In this document: positions 22,309-30,738 of the stretch, one piece after another
Layout: every line of letters starts with the position of its first letter
Position numbering within the stretch: position 1 is the stretch's first letter
NCBI GenBank assembly: GCA_036491115.1
Contig: DASXCQ010000083.1
Coordinates: 1-64,000, forward strand
Source: DATEPR01 sp036491115
GTDB lineage: Bacteria; Actinomycetota; Actinomycetes; Mycobacteriales; Pseudonocardiaceae
Length of the DNA: 64,000 bases
Direction of reading: 5' to 3'
Made by a program: the position numbers and the translations under genes
Notes under the pieces: generated by a model
Told to the model about the DNA's origin: nothing
Seen by the model: only the letters and a program-made list of their open reading frames with translations
Databases searched by the model: none

Positions 22309-22938
22309 TCAACCGGCCGCGAGTAAGTGGCCGCCGGGGAATGTCGCGACCAGCCAGGTGGCGGCGAGCAGGCCGGGGCCGTGTGCGGCGGTGCCGGCGC
22401 GGGTTGCGGCCGCCAGTGAGGCCGTCACCGCGGCTGCCAGCGTGGCCGCGACCGCGAACGCCGCCCAGCCGACCGCACCGAGCACGGCGCCCAGGCTGCC
22501 GGCGAGCTTCACGTCGCCGCCGCCCATCGCGTGCGGAGCCCGCCAGCGGATCAGCGCGTGGGCGCCGCCGAACAGCACCGCACCTGCCGCCGCGCGCGGG
22601 CCGACACCGGGATCGGGGCCGGTGGCGGCGGCCAGGCCGACGGCGAGGCCGAGCACCGGGTAGGCGGGCAGGGTGAGGGCGTCGGGCAGTCGGCGGCGGG
22701 CCAGGTCTGCGGCCACCAGCGGCACGGCGAACCAGCTGAGCAGCAACGGAACGGGCAGCCACCAGTACGGCAGCAGCCCGGTGGCGGTTCGCCAGCCGAG
22801 GAACGCGGACAGGGCGGCGCAGCCGAGCTCGCACCAGGGCGGGCGGCAGGTGATGCCGGAGCGGCGCACGGCTGTCCGGCCGAGCGTGCCGGCGACGGTT
22901 CCGGCCAGCGCGCAGCCGGCCACGACGATGAGGTTCAT
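22309..22938 (-). CDS. Prepilin peptidase (A24 family), compact form
   Basis: The 209-residue product is almost wholly hydrophobic. It has the two aspartates of A24 aspartic peptidases: VAADLARRRLPDALT and MGGGDVKLAG. The N-terminal cytoplasmic methyltransferase domain of full-length PilD is missing, as in FlpK/TadV-like enzymes. Such peptidases process type IV or Flp pilins, but no pilin gene lies in this window. It occupies the same place next to aroC as in M. tuberculosis. ATG at 22938 begins MNLIVVAGC; two short frames beginning with the same MNL codons lie upstream (see 22930-23188). Confidence 0.85.
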   Translation of the reverse strand: MNLIVVAGCALAGTVAGTLGRTAVRRSGITCRPPWCELGCAALSAFLGWRTATGLLPYWWLPVPLLLSWFAVPLVAADLARRRLPDALTLPAYPVLGLAVGLAAATGPDPGVGPRAAAGAVLFGGAHALIRWRAPHAMGGGDVKLAGSLGAVLGAVGWAAFAVAATLAAAVTASLAAATRAGTAAHGPGLLAATWLVATFPGGHLLAAG

Positions 22939-23188
22939 GAAGCCACCATCACGGGACGATGGCCGGCCCGCGGGCAGGCGGCCGCGCTCCCGGACACCCC
23001 GGGACTGACGGCGGCACCTCGACGAGACGGCGACCAGCCGGCGATGCCGGAGATGACGAGGTTCATGCGCGCACCCCGGCGACACAGCGGCCGGCCAGGA
23101 CACAGCGGGACACGGCGAGGTTCGGGCGAGCCGCCCTGGCGGGACGGGGTTGGTGATCGCGCTGGCGGGCAGGACGGGCGAGGTTCAT
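22930..23188 (-). repeat. Tandem ATGAACCTC start-like units with two mini-ORFs before the prepilin peptidase
   Basis: On the minus strand ATGAACCTC occurs at 23188, 23066 and 22938, spaced 122 and 128 bases. The frame from 23188 (41 residues, MNLARPARQRDHQPR...) ends with a TGA overlapping the ATG at 23066. The frame from 23066 (43 residues, MNLVISGIAGWSPS...) ends with a TGA overlapping the ATG at 22938, the peptidase start. Neither short product resembles a protein I know, and only the last start has a fair ribosome binding site (GGTGG). This may be a decayed tandem duplication of the gene's 5' end, or coupled leader peptides. Confidence 0.45.
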
Positions 23189-23318
23189 GGGAGTCAGCCT
23201 GGTGGGACCGCGGCCGGTGATCGGGCAGGCGATCATGCTGCCGCGCGTGTCGTCCGTTGAATGGTCGGGTCGCGTTGCGCCGGGTGGTTGTTTCCTGGAC
23301 ACGAAACAGCGGCGAGTC

Positions 23319-23373
23319 TTGACACTCCCTCACTGGGAGGGGCATCCTCCCGGACCAACTGGTCTAGACCGGA
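23319..23373 (+). promoter_or_regulatory. Promoter and dre-like (DasR) operator before the GntR-ptsH unit
   Basis: TTGACA (23319-23324) is followed 18 bases later by CATCCT, a plausible -10. Just downstream, ACTGGTCTAGACCGGA (23358-23373) matches the DasR-responsive element consensus ACTGGTCTAGACCACT except at the last three bases, and its core GGTCTAGACC is a perfect palindrome. The position over the predicted transcription start suits repression. A CTCCC-N5-GGGAG inverted repeat lies between the two promoter boxes. Confidence 0.65.
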
Positions 23374-23436
23374 ACGTACCAATGATGCTCGGCCTGGGCG
23401 AGGGTGGAGTCCCTGTGACCTGCGACGGGAGGCACC

Positions 23437-24249
23437 GTGACCAGTGAGGCGCGCAGCAGGCCGGTCAACGGCGCGCACACCGGCGTGCAAATGGTCGAAC
23501 CAATCCGGATCGTGGACGGTCCACGGCCGAAACATGTCCAGCTACGCGAGATCCTGCGTCGGCTGATCGAGAACGAGCTCCCGCCCGGATCGGCGATCCC
23601 GTCCGAGCGGGAGCTCGCCGAGCGGTACGGGGTCTCCCGGCTGACCGTCCGTTCGGCCGTGGCGCGGCTGGTCACCGACGGGCTGCTGGTCACCGTGCGC
23701 GGCAAGGGCACCTACACCATGCAGCGGCGCATGGAGTTGCAGCTCTACCTGATGTCGTTCACCTCCGACATGCGCCGCCGCGGCCTGACCCCGTCCACCG
23801 AGGTCATCGACACCGCCGAACTCATCCCGCCGCCCGGCACGGCGACCGCACTGCGACTGCCGCCGGGCACGGCCGCGTACCACCTGTGCCGGCTGCGCAG
23901 GGCCGACGGCACACCACTCGCGGTGGAACGCGGCTGGTACCACCGCGGCTACCTGCCTCGGCTGCTCGACCTCGACCTGACCGACTCGCTCTACACCCAA
24001 CTCGCCGAGCACGGCGTCGTGTTCGATCATGCGACGCAGACGGTGTGGTCGGAGGGCGCGGACCGGGAGACGGCGGAACTGTTGGGAATTCGGTCAGGTA
24101 CACCGTTGTTGGTGTTCCGCCGGATCTCGACCCGGAACGGCGCGCCGGTCGAGGACATGACGTCGTGGTACCGAGGTGACCACTACCAGGTGACGATGCA
24201 ACTCGACCGGACGATCCCGGAGTCGGGCGCGTTCCCCGGCCGGGGATGA
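23437..24249 (+). CDS. GntR/HutC-family repressor, DasR-like
   Basis: The 270-residue product has an N-terminal winged helix (about 30-100; QLREILRRLIENELPPGSAI, then PSERELAERYGVSRLTVRSA) and a C-terminal UTRA effector domain (about 105-255). This is the layout of DasR/NagR, which sense phosphorylated amino sugars such as GlcN-6-P. GTG at 23437 has GGGAGG upstream. The regulator sits under a dre-like site and 13 bases ahead of ptsH, so it probably controls its own gene and the phosphotransferase system. The N-terminal 20 residues are longer than usual. A different sugar-phosphate effector is possible. Confidence 0.88.
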   Translation: MTSEARSRPVNGAHTGVQMVEPIRIVDGPRPKHVQLREILRRLIENELPPGSAIPSERELAERYGVSRLTVRSAVARLVTDGLLVTVRGKGTYTMQRRMELQLYLMSFTSDMRRRGLTPSTEVIDTAELIPPPGTATALRLPPGTAAYHLCRLRRADGTPLAVERGWYHRGYLPRLLDLDLTDSLYTQLAEHGVVFDHATQTVWSEGADRETAELLGIRSGTPLLVFRRISTRNGAPVEDMTSWYRGDHYQVTMQLDRTIPESGAFPGRG

Positions 24250-24262
24250 CGAAGGGAGCCCG

Positions 24263-24532
24263 ATGGCGGAACGACGGGTCACCGTGGGCAGCAAGGTGGG
24301 CCTGCACGCCCGCCCGGCGGCGCTGGTGGCGAAGGCCGCGGCCGCGCAGCCGGTGGCGATCACCATCCGGAAGGGTGATGGGGCACCGGTCATGGCCGGG
24401 AGCGTGCTCAAGCTTATGACGCTGGGCGCGGCATGCGGAGACGAGGTCGTGCTGGCCGCCGAGGGCGACGGGGCGGACGCCGCGCTGGACGAGATCGCGA
24501 CCCTGGTCGCCGCCGACCTCGACGCGAAGTAG
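24263..24532 (+). CDS. ptsH: Phosphocarrier protein HPr
   Basis: HPr passes phosphate from enzyme I to sugar-specific IIA components. The 89-residue product has VGLHARPAA with the phosphorylated His15 and a serine at position 47 in MAGSVLKLMTLG, where Firmicutes HPr is regulated by Ser phosphorylation; actinobacteria generally lack the HPr kinase. It follows the DasR-like regulator by 13 bases and is convergent with aroE, only 4 bases away. Confidence 0.95.
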   Translation: MAERRVTVGSKVGLHARPAALVAKAAAAQPVAITIRKGDGAPVMAGSVLKLMTLGAACGDEVVLAAEGDGADAALDEIATLVAADLDAK

Positions 24533-24536
24533 GGCG

Positions 24537-25370
24537 TCAGAGCGGGAGTGGCAACCTCGTTGCCGTGGCCGATTTCAGGGCCGCGCGCATGACTTCCTTC
24601 GGGGCCGGCTTGCCGGTGAACTGCTCGACCTGGCCGAACGCCTGGTGCAGCAGCATGTCCAGGCCGGTGGCCAACCGCCCGCCGGCCGCCGCCACCGCTT
24701 CGGACAGCGTCGTCGGCCACGGGTGGTAGATCACGTCCAGCACACACGGCGCCGCCGCCAACGCCGCCGCGCACGACTCCACCGCCGCCGCCGGCACCGT
24801 GCTCACCACCAGCTCGCACGATCCCGCCACCGCCGCGAGGTCCACCTCGGACCACGGCCGCACGTCCACCGACACCCCGACCCGCGCCGCGGTCCGTGCG
24901 ACATCGGCCGCCCGCACCGGATCCCGCACCACCACGACCACCGAGCGCATTCCGAGGGCCGCCAGTCCCGCCACGGCCGCGGCCGCCGTGCCACCAGCAC
25001 CGAGCAACAACGCCGGTCGGCCGGACCAACGGTAACCGGCAGCGGTGAGCGCACCCGTCACCCCGGCAACGTCCGTGCAGTCCGCACGCCACCCGTCGGC
25101 CAACCGCAGCAACGTGTTCGCCGCGCCGACGGCGGCCGCCCGGGCGGTGACGTCCGAGGCGAACGCCAGCGCGGCCTTCTTGCCCGGCATCGTCACCGCA
25201 AGACCGGCCCATTCCGGGCCGAGACCGCGGACGAGACCGGGCAACCCGGCCGCGTCCACCTCGATCCGCTCGAAGGTCCAGCCGGCCAGACCGAGTTCGG
25301 CGTACGCGGCGCCGTGCAGCACCGGGGACAGCGAATGCGCGACCGGCGAGCCGAGGACGGCAGCCCGCAT
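24537..25370 (-). CDS. aroE: Shikimate dehydrogenase
   Basis: AroE reduces 3-dehydroshikimate with NADPH. The 277-residue product starts RAAVLGSPVAHSLSPVLHGA, has the catalytic Lys in VTMPGKKAAL, ADCTDVAGV for substrate and LLGAGGTAAAAV for the cofactor. ATG at 25370 follows the mltG stop by one base (TGACATG), so it is co-translated with mltG and ruvX, separate from the other aro genes. Confidence 0.96.
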   Translation of the reverse strand: MRAAVLGSPVAHSLSPVLHGAAYAELGLAGWTFERIEVDAAGLPGLVRGLGPEWAGLAVTMPGKKAALAFASDVTARAAAVGAANTLLRLADGWRADCTDVAGVTGALTAAGYRWSGRPALLLGAGGTAAAAVAGLAALGMRSVVVVVRDPVRAADVARTAARVGVSVDVRPWSEVDLAAVAGSCELVVSTVPAAAVESCAAALAAAPCVLDVIYHPWPTTLSEAVAAAGGRLATGLDMLLHQAFGQVEQFTGKPAPKEVMRAALKSATATRLPLPL

Positions 25371-25371
25371 G

Positions 25372-26595
25372 TCAGAAGACGCCGTTCCTGATCGCCAACT
25401 GGACGTTCTTGTTGTGCTGCGCCAGGTTCGTCGCGAAGCAGGAGCTACGGTCCTTCTCGCACACCACGAAGAACAGCCACGGGCCGGACGCCGGCTGGGT
25501 GGCGGCCTGGATGGCGTCGGCGCTCGGGCTGGACACCGGGGTCGGCGGCAGGCCGGCATCGGCGTAGGTGTTGTAGGCACCCGCCTTCGGGCGCTCCGTC
25601 GGTGACGTGGCCACCATCGGGCGGTCCAGGCCGTAGTCGACCGTGGCGTCCGACTGCAGTTCCATGCCCTGCTGCAACCGGTTGTAGAACACCCGCGCGA
25701 TCTTGGGCATGTCGGCTGTGGTGCCCGCCTCACGCTCCACAATGGATGCCAAGGTGAGCACCTGGTACGGGCTGAAACCGGAGTTCTGCTGGCTGGCCGA
25801 CGGCAGGCCGGCCGCCTGCAACTGGGCCGACGACTGGTCCATGATCCGCTTGATGGTCTGCGCGGCCGTCTCGCCGGGCTTCAGGTCGTAGACGCCGGGC
25901 ATGATCAGGCCTTCGAGCCGGTGCTTGGCATCCGCGCTGGTCACGCTGGGAATCGCCCAGTCCGGCACGCCCAGGGTGGCCGGGTCGGTGCTCTCGATCG
26001 CGGACCGCAGCTGGGCCACCGACACGCACGTCTTCGTGCCGTTGAGCATCGCGCAGGTGGCATCGGAGATGTGCGTGAGAATGCCGGGGCTGACCTTGCC
26101 CGCGGTGCTCGTCGTGTCGTCCAGCTGCTGGCCACTCTTGATCTCCAGCAGGCCGACCCTGCTCGCCGCCGTGGTGATCAGGCGGACGGCCGCCGCACCG
26201 GACATGTGCTCCTTGAGCACATAGAAACCGGGCTGCACGCTGGCCACCGCCGAGTTGGTCTCGCTCGCCTTCACGAACGCACCCGAACTCTGCACGATCC
26301 CGGCCTGCACCATGTCGTCGCCGATGTCGCTGGTGGTGTCGCCGGGATTGACCTGGAACACCACGTCCTTGGTGCCCGAGCCGACGTAGTCGGGATAGTT
26401 GCCGATGCCCATGAACTGCTTCACGCCCAGGTAGGCACCGACGGCGATGACCAGCACCAGCGCACCGACGATGGACCACTTCAGCCCGGTGCGCTTCGTG
26501 CGCTTGCGCGGCGGCCGGCCACCGCGGCGGCCTCGGCCGGTCTCGCGCGGGTCGTCCTCGGACAGGTCGTCGAACAGTTCGAGGCCGTCGTTCAC
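25372..26595 (-). CDS. mltG: Endolytic murein transglycosylase MltG
   Basis: MltG cuts nascent glycan strands and is thought to end their polymerisation. The 407-residue product has an acidic then very basic cytoplasmic head (1-37), one transmembrane helix at about 38-60, a LysM-like region and the YceG catalytic domain. LASIVEREAG contains the catalytic Glu, and the signature YNTYADAGLPPTPVSSPS follows. Its start overlaps the ruvX stop (ATGA). Confidence 0.95.
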   Translation of the reverse strand: MNDGLELFDDLSEDDPRETGRGRRGGRPPRKRTKRTGLKWSIVGALVLVIAVGAYLGVKQFMGIGNYPDYVGSGTKDVVFQVNPGDTTSDIGDDMVQAGIVQSSGAFVKASETNSAVASVQPGFYVLKEHMSGAAAVRLITTAASRVGLLEIKSGQQLDDTTSTAGKVSPGILTHISDATCAMLNGTKTCVSVAQLRSAIESTDPATLGVPDWAIPSVTSADAKHRLEGLIMPGVYDLKPGETAAQTIKRIMDQSSAQLQAAGLPSASQQNSGFSPYQVLTLASIVEREAGTTADMPKIARVFYNRLQQGMELQSDATVDYGLDRPMVATSPTERPKAGAYNTYADAGLPPTPVSSPSADAIQAATQPASGPWLFFVVCEKDRSSCFATNLAQHNKNVQLAIRNGVF

Positions 26596-27134
26596 GACGT
26601 CACCTCATCGGAACCGGAACCGGCACGCAGGGCCGCGGCCCGCCCGTCGATCCAGCCCTGCAGGATCTCCACCGCGGCGGCCTGGTCGACCACGGCCCGC
26701 TGCTGGCGTCCTTTGACCCCTTGGGTGGACAGCATCCTGGCCGCCGTCACGGTGGTCAGCCGCTCGTCGGCCAGACGCACCGGCACCGGGGCGATCCGGC
26801 CGGCCAGCGCCTCCGCGTACGCCTGCGCGGTCAGCGCGGCCGGACCGGTCCGGCCGGCCAGGGTTCTCGGCAGGCCAACGACCACTTCGACCACCTCATG
26901 CTCCTCGACGAGGGCGGCGATCCGGTCGAGATCGCGGCCAGCCCGCTCATCCCTCGACAGGGTAACGAGTGGGGTGGCCAGAACCGGGCTCGGATCACTG
27001 AGGGCAACACCGACCCGGACAGAGCCGACATCGACGCCCAGTCGCCTCCCCCGACCGGGGTCATCGACACCGGGGCGGTCCGGACCTCGTCCGACCGCCC
27101 CGGTGTCCCGCTCACGTCGTGGCCGCCTACTCAC
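26592..27134 (-). CDS. ruvX: Holliday junction resolvase-like protein RuvX (YqgF)
   Basis: The RNase H-like fold is seen in RRLGVDVGSVRVGVALSD, EVVEVVVGLPRTLAGR, DERLTTVTAA and DQAAAVEILQGW, which place the acidic catalytic residues. The family is linked to 16S rRNA maturation and possibly to recombination. GTG at 27134 gives 180 residues including a 37-residue basic leader; a start nearer the fold is possible. It lies 28 bases after alaS and overlaps mltG. Confidence 0.93.
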   Translation of the reverse strand: MSRRPRRERDTGAVGRGPDRPGVDDPGRGRRLGVDVGSVRVGVALSDPSPVLATPLVTLSRDERAGRDLDRIAALVEEHEVVEVVVGLPRTLAGRTGPAALTAQAYAEALAGRIAPVPVRLADERLTTVTAARMLSTQGVKGRQQRAVVDQAAAVEILQGWIDGRAAALRAGSGSDEVTS

Positions 27135-27162
27135 GTCGGCCAGTGTCGCCCATCGACCCGGC

Positions 27163-29823
27163 TCATCGCGTGGCCAATCCGCCGCGCAGCGCCTCGATCG
27201 CCGCCGGCACACCGTCCGGCCGGCTGCCGCCGCCCTGCGCCAGGTCCGGCTTGCCGCCGCCGCGCGCCTCGATCGCCTGCGCGAACGACGGCACCAGCTC
27301 GCCCGCCGCGACGCCCTGTTCCCTGGCCGCCGCCGTGGTGGCCACCACGAAGTTGACCTTGCCGTCCGCCGCCGAGAACAACGCCACCACACCGGGCCGC
27401 TCGCCCAGCCGGTTGCGCACCTCGCCAGCCAGCGTGCGCAGGTCGCCACCGGCGACGCCGTCGGGCACCGCCGTCGCGACCAGCGCGACACCGGACACGT
27501 CCCGCGCACCGCCCGCCAGGTCGCCCGCTGACGAGAGCAGTCGCTCGCCGCGCAGCCGCTCCAGTTCCTTCTCCGCGTCCCGCAGCCTGCCGACCAGCGC
27601 CTCGACCCTGGCCGGCACCTCGCCGTCCGGCACCTTCAGCAGCAACGCCAGGTTCTGCACCAGCGCCCGCTCCTTCGCCAGGTACTGGAACGCCTCCAGG
27701 CCGGTGTACGCCTCGATGCGCCGCACACCGGAGCCGATGGACGACTCGCCGAGCAGCGCGATCGACCCGATCTGCGACGAGTGCTCGACATGCGTGCCAC
27801 CACAGAGCTCGCGCGACCACGGGCCGCCGATCTCCACCACACGGACCGTCTCGTCGTAGGTCTCGCCGAACAGCGCCAGCGCGCCGAGTTCCTGCGCGCC
27901 ACCCATCGACGTGTAGACCACGCGCACCGGCAGGTCCTTGCGGATCGCCAGGTTGGAGACCTCTTCGATCTCGCTGCGCGTCTCCGGCGACAGCCCGCCC
28001 TGCCAGGCGAAGTCCAGGCGCAGGTAGCCGGGCTTGTTGTAGGAGCCGCTCTGCAGCGCGGTCGGGCCGAGCACCTGGCGCAGCGCCGCGTGCACCACGT
28101 GGGTGCCGGAGTGGCCCTGCCGCGCGCCGGTCCGCCACTCGGGGTCGACCTGCGCGAGCACGTGCTGGCCCTCGGTGACCTCGCCGCCGCGTACCCGCAC
28201 CTGGTGCACCCACAGCTTGCGGGCCACCTTCTGCACGTCCAGCACCTCGAGATCGGTGCTGTCCGCGGTGATCACGCCCGCGTCGCTGTCCTGGCCGCCG
28301 GACTCCGCGTACAGCGGGGTGCGGTCCAGCACGACCTCGACGATCTCGCCCTCGTGCGCGTCCCGAACCCGCTCGCCGTCGCGGACGATGCCGCGCACGA
28401 CCGCCTCGGTGGCGAGCTGCTCGTAGCCGGTGAAGTCGGTCTCGCCCAACGCGAGCAGGTCGCGGTAGACCGTGCGGTCGCCGTGCCCGGTGCGCCGCTT
28501 CGCCGCGTCCGCCTTGGCCCGCTCCCGCTGTTCGGCCATCAGCCTGCGGAACCCGTCCTCGTCGACGGTGAGGCCCTGCTCGGACGCCATCTCCAGGGTC
28601 AGGTCGATCGGGAAGCCGTAGGTGTCGTGCAACTGGAACGCCTTGGCGCCGGGCAGTCGCTCGCCGCCCGCCTTGCGGGTCTGGTCGACCGCCAGGTCGA
28701 AGATGCGCGAGCCACTGGTCAGCGTGGTGAGGAAGGCGTCCTCCTCGGCCCGGATCACCGAGTCGATGCGCGGGAAGTCGGTGACCAGCTCGGGATAGGA
28801 CGGTCCCATCTCGTCGCGCACCACCGCCGCGAAGTCGCCGAGCACCGGTTCGTGCACGCCGAGCAGGCGGGAGGACCGGACGATGCGGCGCAGCAGCCTG
28901 CGCAGCACGTAGCCACGCGCCTCGTTGCCCGGCGTCACGCCGTCGCCGATCAGCATCACGCCGCTGCGCGCGTGGTCGGCGATCACCCGGAACCGGACGT
29001 CGTCGGTCTTGTCCGCGCCGTACCGCTTGCCGGACAGCTGCTCCGCCTTGGTGATCACCGAGCGGACCAGGTCGGTCTCGTAGACGTTCTCCACGCCCTG
29101 CAGGAGGGTGGCGACGCGCTCGATGCCCATGCCGGTGTCGATGTTCTTCGCCGGCAGCTCGCCGATCACCGGGAAGCCCTTCTTCGGGCTCTGCTCCCCC
29201 CGGATGTTCTGCATGAAGACCAGGTTCCAGATCTCCAGGAACCGTTCCTCATCCACGACCGGGCCGCCGTCGCGGCCGTACTGCGGACCGCGGTCGAAGA
29301 AGATCTCCGAGCACGGGCCGCACGGGCCGGGCACGCCCATGTCCCAGAAGTTGTCCTCGGCGCCCCGCCGCTGAATGCGGTGCTCGGGCAGGCCGCTGAC
29401 GGTCCGCCACAGTTCGAACGCCTCGTCGTCGTCGTGGTAGACGGTGGGCCAGACGCGGTCCGGGTCGAAGCCGTAGCCGCCCTCGGTGACCGGGGACGTG
29501 ATCAGCTCCCAGGCGAGCCGGATCGCGCCCTCCTTGAAGTAGTCGCCGAAGGAGAAGTTGCCGGCCATCTGGAAGAACGTGTTGTGCCGGGTGGTCTTGC
29601 CGACCTCGTCGATGTCCGGCGTGCGCACGCACTTCTGCACGCTGGTCGCGCGCGGCCACGGCGGCGGCGCCTCGCCCAGGAAGTACGGCTTGAACGGCAC
29701 CATGCCCGCGTTCACGAACAGCAGGTTGGGGTCGTCCAGGAGCAGGGAGGCGCTGGGCACGACCGTGTGCCCGTTGCGTTCGAAGTGATCTCGGAAGCGC
29801 TTGATGATCTCGTGGGTCTGCAC
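27163..29823 (-). CDS. alaS: Alanyl-tRNA synthetase
   Basis: The 886-residue product is full length. The class II catalytic core starts HEIIKRFRDHFERNGHTVVP and includes RHNTFFQMAGNFSFGDYFKE. The editing domain has HSGTHVVHAALRQVLG and CGGTHVEHSS, which bind zinc and clear Ser/Gly-tRNA. The C-terminal C-Ala domain ends GGKPDLAQGGG. It is followed by ruvX-mltG-aroE, the conserved actinobacterial order. Confidence 0.97.
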   Translation of the reverse strand: MQTHEIIKRFRDHFERNGHTVVPSASLLLDDPNLLFVNAGMVPFKPYFLGEAPPPWPRATSVQKCVRTPDIDEVGKTTRHNTFFQMAGNFSFGDYFKEGAIRLAWELITSPVTEGGYGFDPDRVWPTVYHDDDEAFELWRTVSGLPEHRIQRRGAEDNFWDMGVPGPCGPCSEIFFDRGPQYGRDGGPVVDEERFLEIWNLVFMQNIRGEQSPKKGFPVIGELPAKNIDTGMGIERVATLLQGVENVYETDLVRSVITKAEQLSGKRYGADKTDDVRFRVIADHARSGVMLIGDGVTPGNEARGYVLRRLLRRIVRSSRLLGVHEPVLGDFAAVVRDEMGPSYPELVTDFPRIDSVIRAEEDAFLTTLTSGSRIFDLAVDQTRKAGGERLPGAKAFQLHDTYGFPIDLTLEMASEQGLTVDEDGFRRLMAEQRERAKADAAKRRTGHGDRTVYRDLLALGETDFTGYEQLATEAVVRGIVRDGERVRDAHEGEIVEVVLDRTPLYAESGGQDSDAGVITADSTDLEVLDVQKVARKLWVHQVRVRGGEVTEGQHVLAQVDPEWRTGARQGHSGTHVVHAALRQVLGPTALQSGSYNKPGYLRLDFAWQGGLSPETRSEIEEVSNLAIRKDLPVRVVYTSMGGAQELGALALFGETYDETVRVVEIGGPWSRELCGGTHVEHSSQIGSIALLGESSIGSGVRRIEAYTGLEAFQYLAKERALVQNLALLLKVPDGEVPARVEALVGRLRDAEKELERLRGERLLSSAGDLAGGARDVSGVALVATAVPDGVAGGDLRTLAGEVRNRLGERPGVVALFSAADGKVNFVVATTAAAREQGVAAGELVPSFAQAIEARGGGKPDLAQGGGSRPDGVPAAIEALRGGLATR

Positions 29824-29898
29824 GTGGATTCCTCGCGGGAGCGGTGGACTACGGGACGCGGAGGCGGCGAATGGCCAGGCTCGCGCTACCGGCGAGCG

Positions 29899-30237
29899 TC
29901 AGCCATTCGCCCGGCGAGCTCGCGCGCCGGTCGAACGACGGGCGGTGGGTGCACTGGCACGCAGCGTCTGTTCGGCAGCGTGCAACGCGTGCCGAGGGCT
30001 CGGGTTGATGCCCGTTCGCCGTTCCACCGTCTCCGTCAGTTCCTGCTCGCGTTCGGCCATGCCGGCCCTGATGTCCGCACCGAAGGTGCCCAACGCGCCG
30101 GCCAGTTCGCCCAGCGCGTCACCAAGATTACCAGCGACGCCGGCCGGAGTTGCCTGCCGCACGGCCTGTCCCGCCTTGCGCGACACGACGACGCCCACCG
30201 CGACTCCGACCCCGAGCCAGAACAGCCGTTTGGTCAC
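29899..30237 (-). CDS. Small membrane-anchored protein, DUF6167-like
   Basis: The 112-residue product starts TKRLFWLGVGVAVGVVVSRK, a single short N-terminal membrane helix, and continues with amphipathic helices (DALGELAGALGTFGADIRAG) and a basic tail. Such proteins lie just before alaS in actinobacteria. No function is known to me. Its start overlaps the DUF948 gene by 4 bases, so the two probably act together. Confidence 0.8.
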   Translation of the reverse strand: MTKRLFWLGVGVAVGVVVSRKAGQAVRQATPAGVAGNLGDALGELAGALGTFGADIRAGMAEREQELTETVERRTGINPSPRHALHAAEQTLRASAPTARRSTGARARRANG

Positions 30238-30641
30238 TTCCTGCCTCCGCGTCGGCCCTTGCGGGAATGCCGGCCCGGTCCCTCCGCCGCTGCCTTGCGG
30301 CGCGCCCGCACCGCCCTGCTGATGCCGTAGGACAGCGCGGCCGCCTTCACCAGCGGGCCGCCCAGGGTCGCGGTGAACAGCGACGTCATGGCGGAGACGT
30401 TGCCGGTGACCGCGCGGGCGTTGGCCGTGATGCCGTCCACCCGCTCCAGCTGCGTGTTGACGTGGTCGAAGGTGGTGTTGGCGCCGTTGAACAGCGGGTC
30501 GGAGTTCTCCACTGCCTTGCGGATCGCGATGGTGGCCTCGTCCAGGGTCCGGCCCAGCTTGATCAGGGGCACCGCCAGCAGCAGCACCAGCAGCACGAAG
30601 GCGCCTGCGGCGACGAGTGCGGCGATCTGCCCTGCCGACAC
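30234..30641 (-). CDS. DUF948 family membrane protein
   Basis: The 135-residue product has one N-terminal membrane helix (AALVAAGAFVLLVLLLAVPL) followed by a long helical stretch (LGRTLDEATIAIRKAVENSD) and an Arg/Lys-rich tail. That layout is typical of DUF948 proteins, which are related to phage-holin-like or stress proteins of unknown role. The start is GTG at 30641. It lies between rarA and the DUF6167-like gene. Confidence 0.85.
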   Translation of the reverse strand: MSAGQIAALVAAGAFVLLVLLLAVPLIKLGRTLDEATIAIRKAVENSDPLFNGANTTFDHVNTQLERVDGITANARAVTGNVSAMTSLFTATLGGPLVKAAALSYGISRAVRARRKAAAEGPGRHSRKGRRGGRK

Positions 30642-30662
30642 GAATCCTCCCGGGGGAACGGC

Positions 30663-30699
30663 CTGACCGCGCAGGTTCGTGCCGCGCGATGGCGGTCAG
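30663..30699 (-). terminator. Hairpin between rarA and the DUF948 gene
   Basis: CTGACCGC (30663-30670) pairs with GCGGTCAG (30692-30699), with a second GCGC/GCGC pair inside. It lies 40 bases after the rarA stop. There is no U-tract. Confidence 0.4.
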
Positions 30700-30738
30700 G
30701 TTACCGCGCCGACCCCGGTCCAGCCCGACCGGCCGTGA

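Noticed and set aside
22935..23345. 136-codon minus-strand frame upstream of the prepilin peptidase as one protein
   Set aside because: Its first 90 codons have no ribosome binding site and run through the GntR promoter side; only the last part, from ATG 23066, is kept as a possible mini-ORF.
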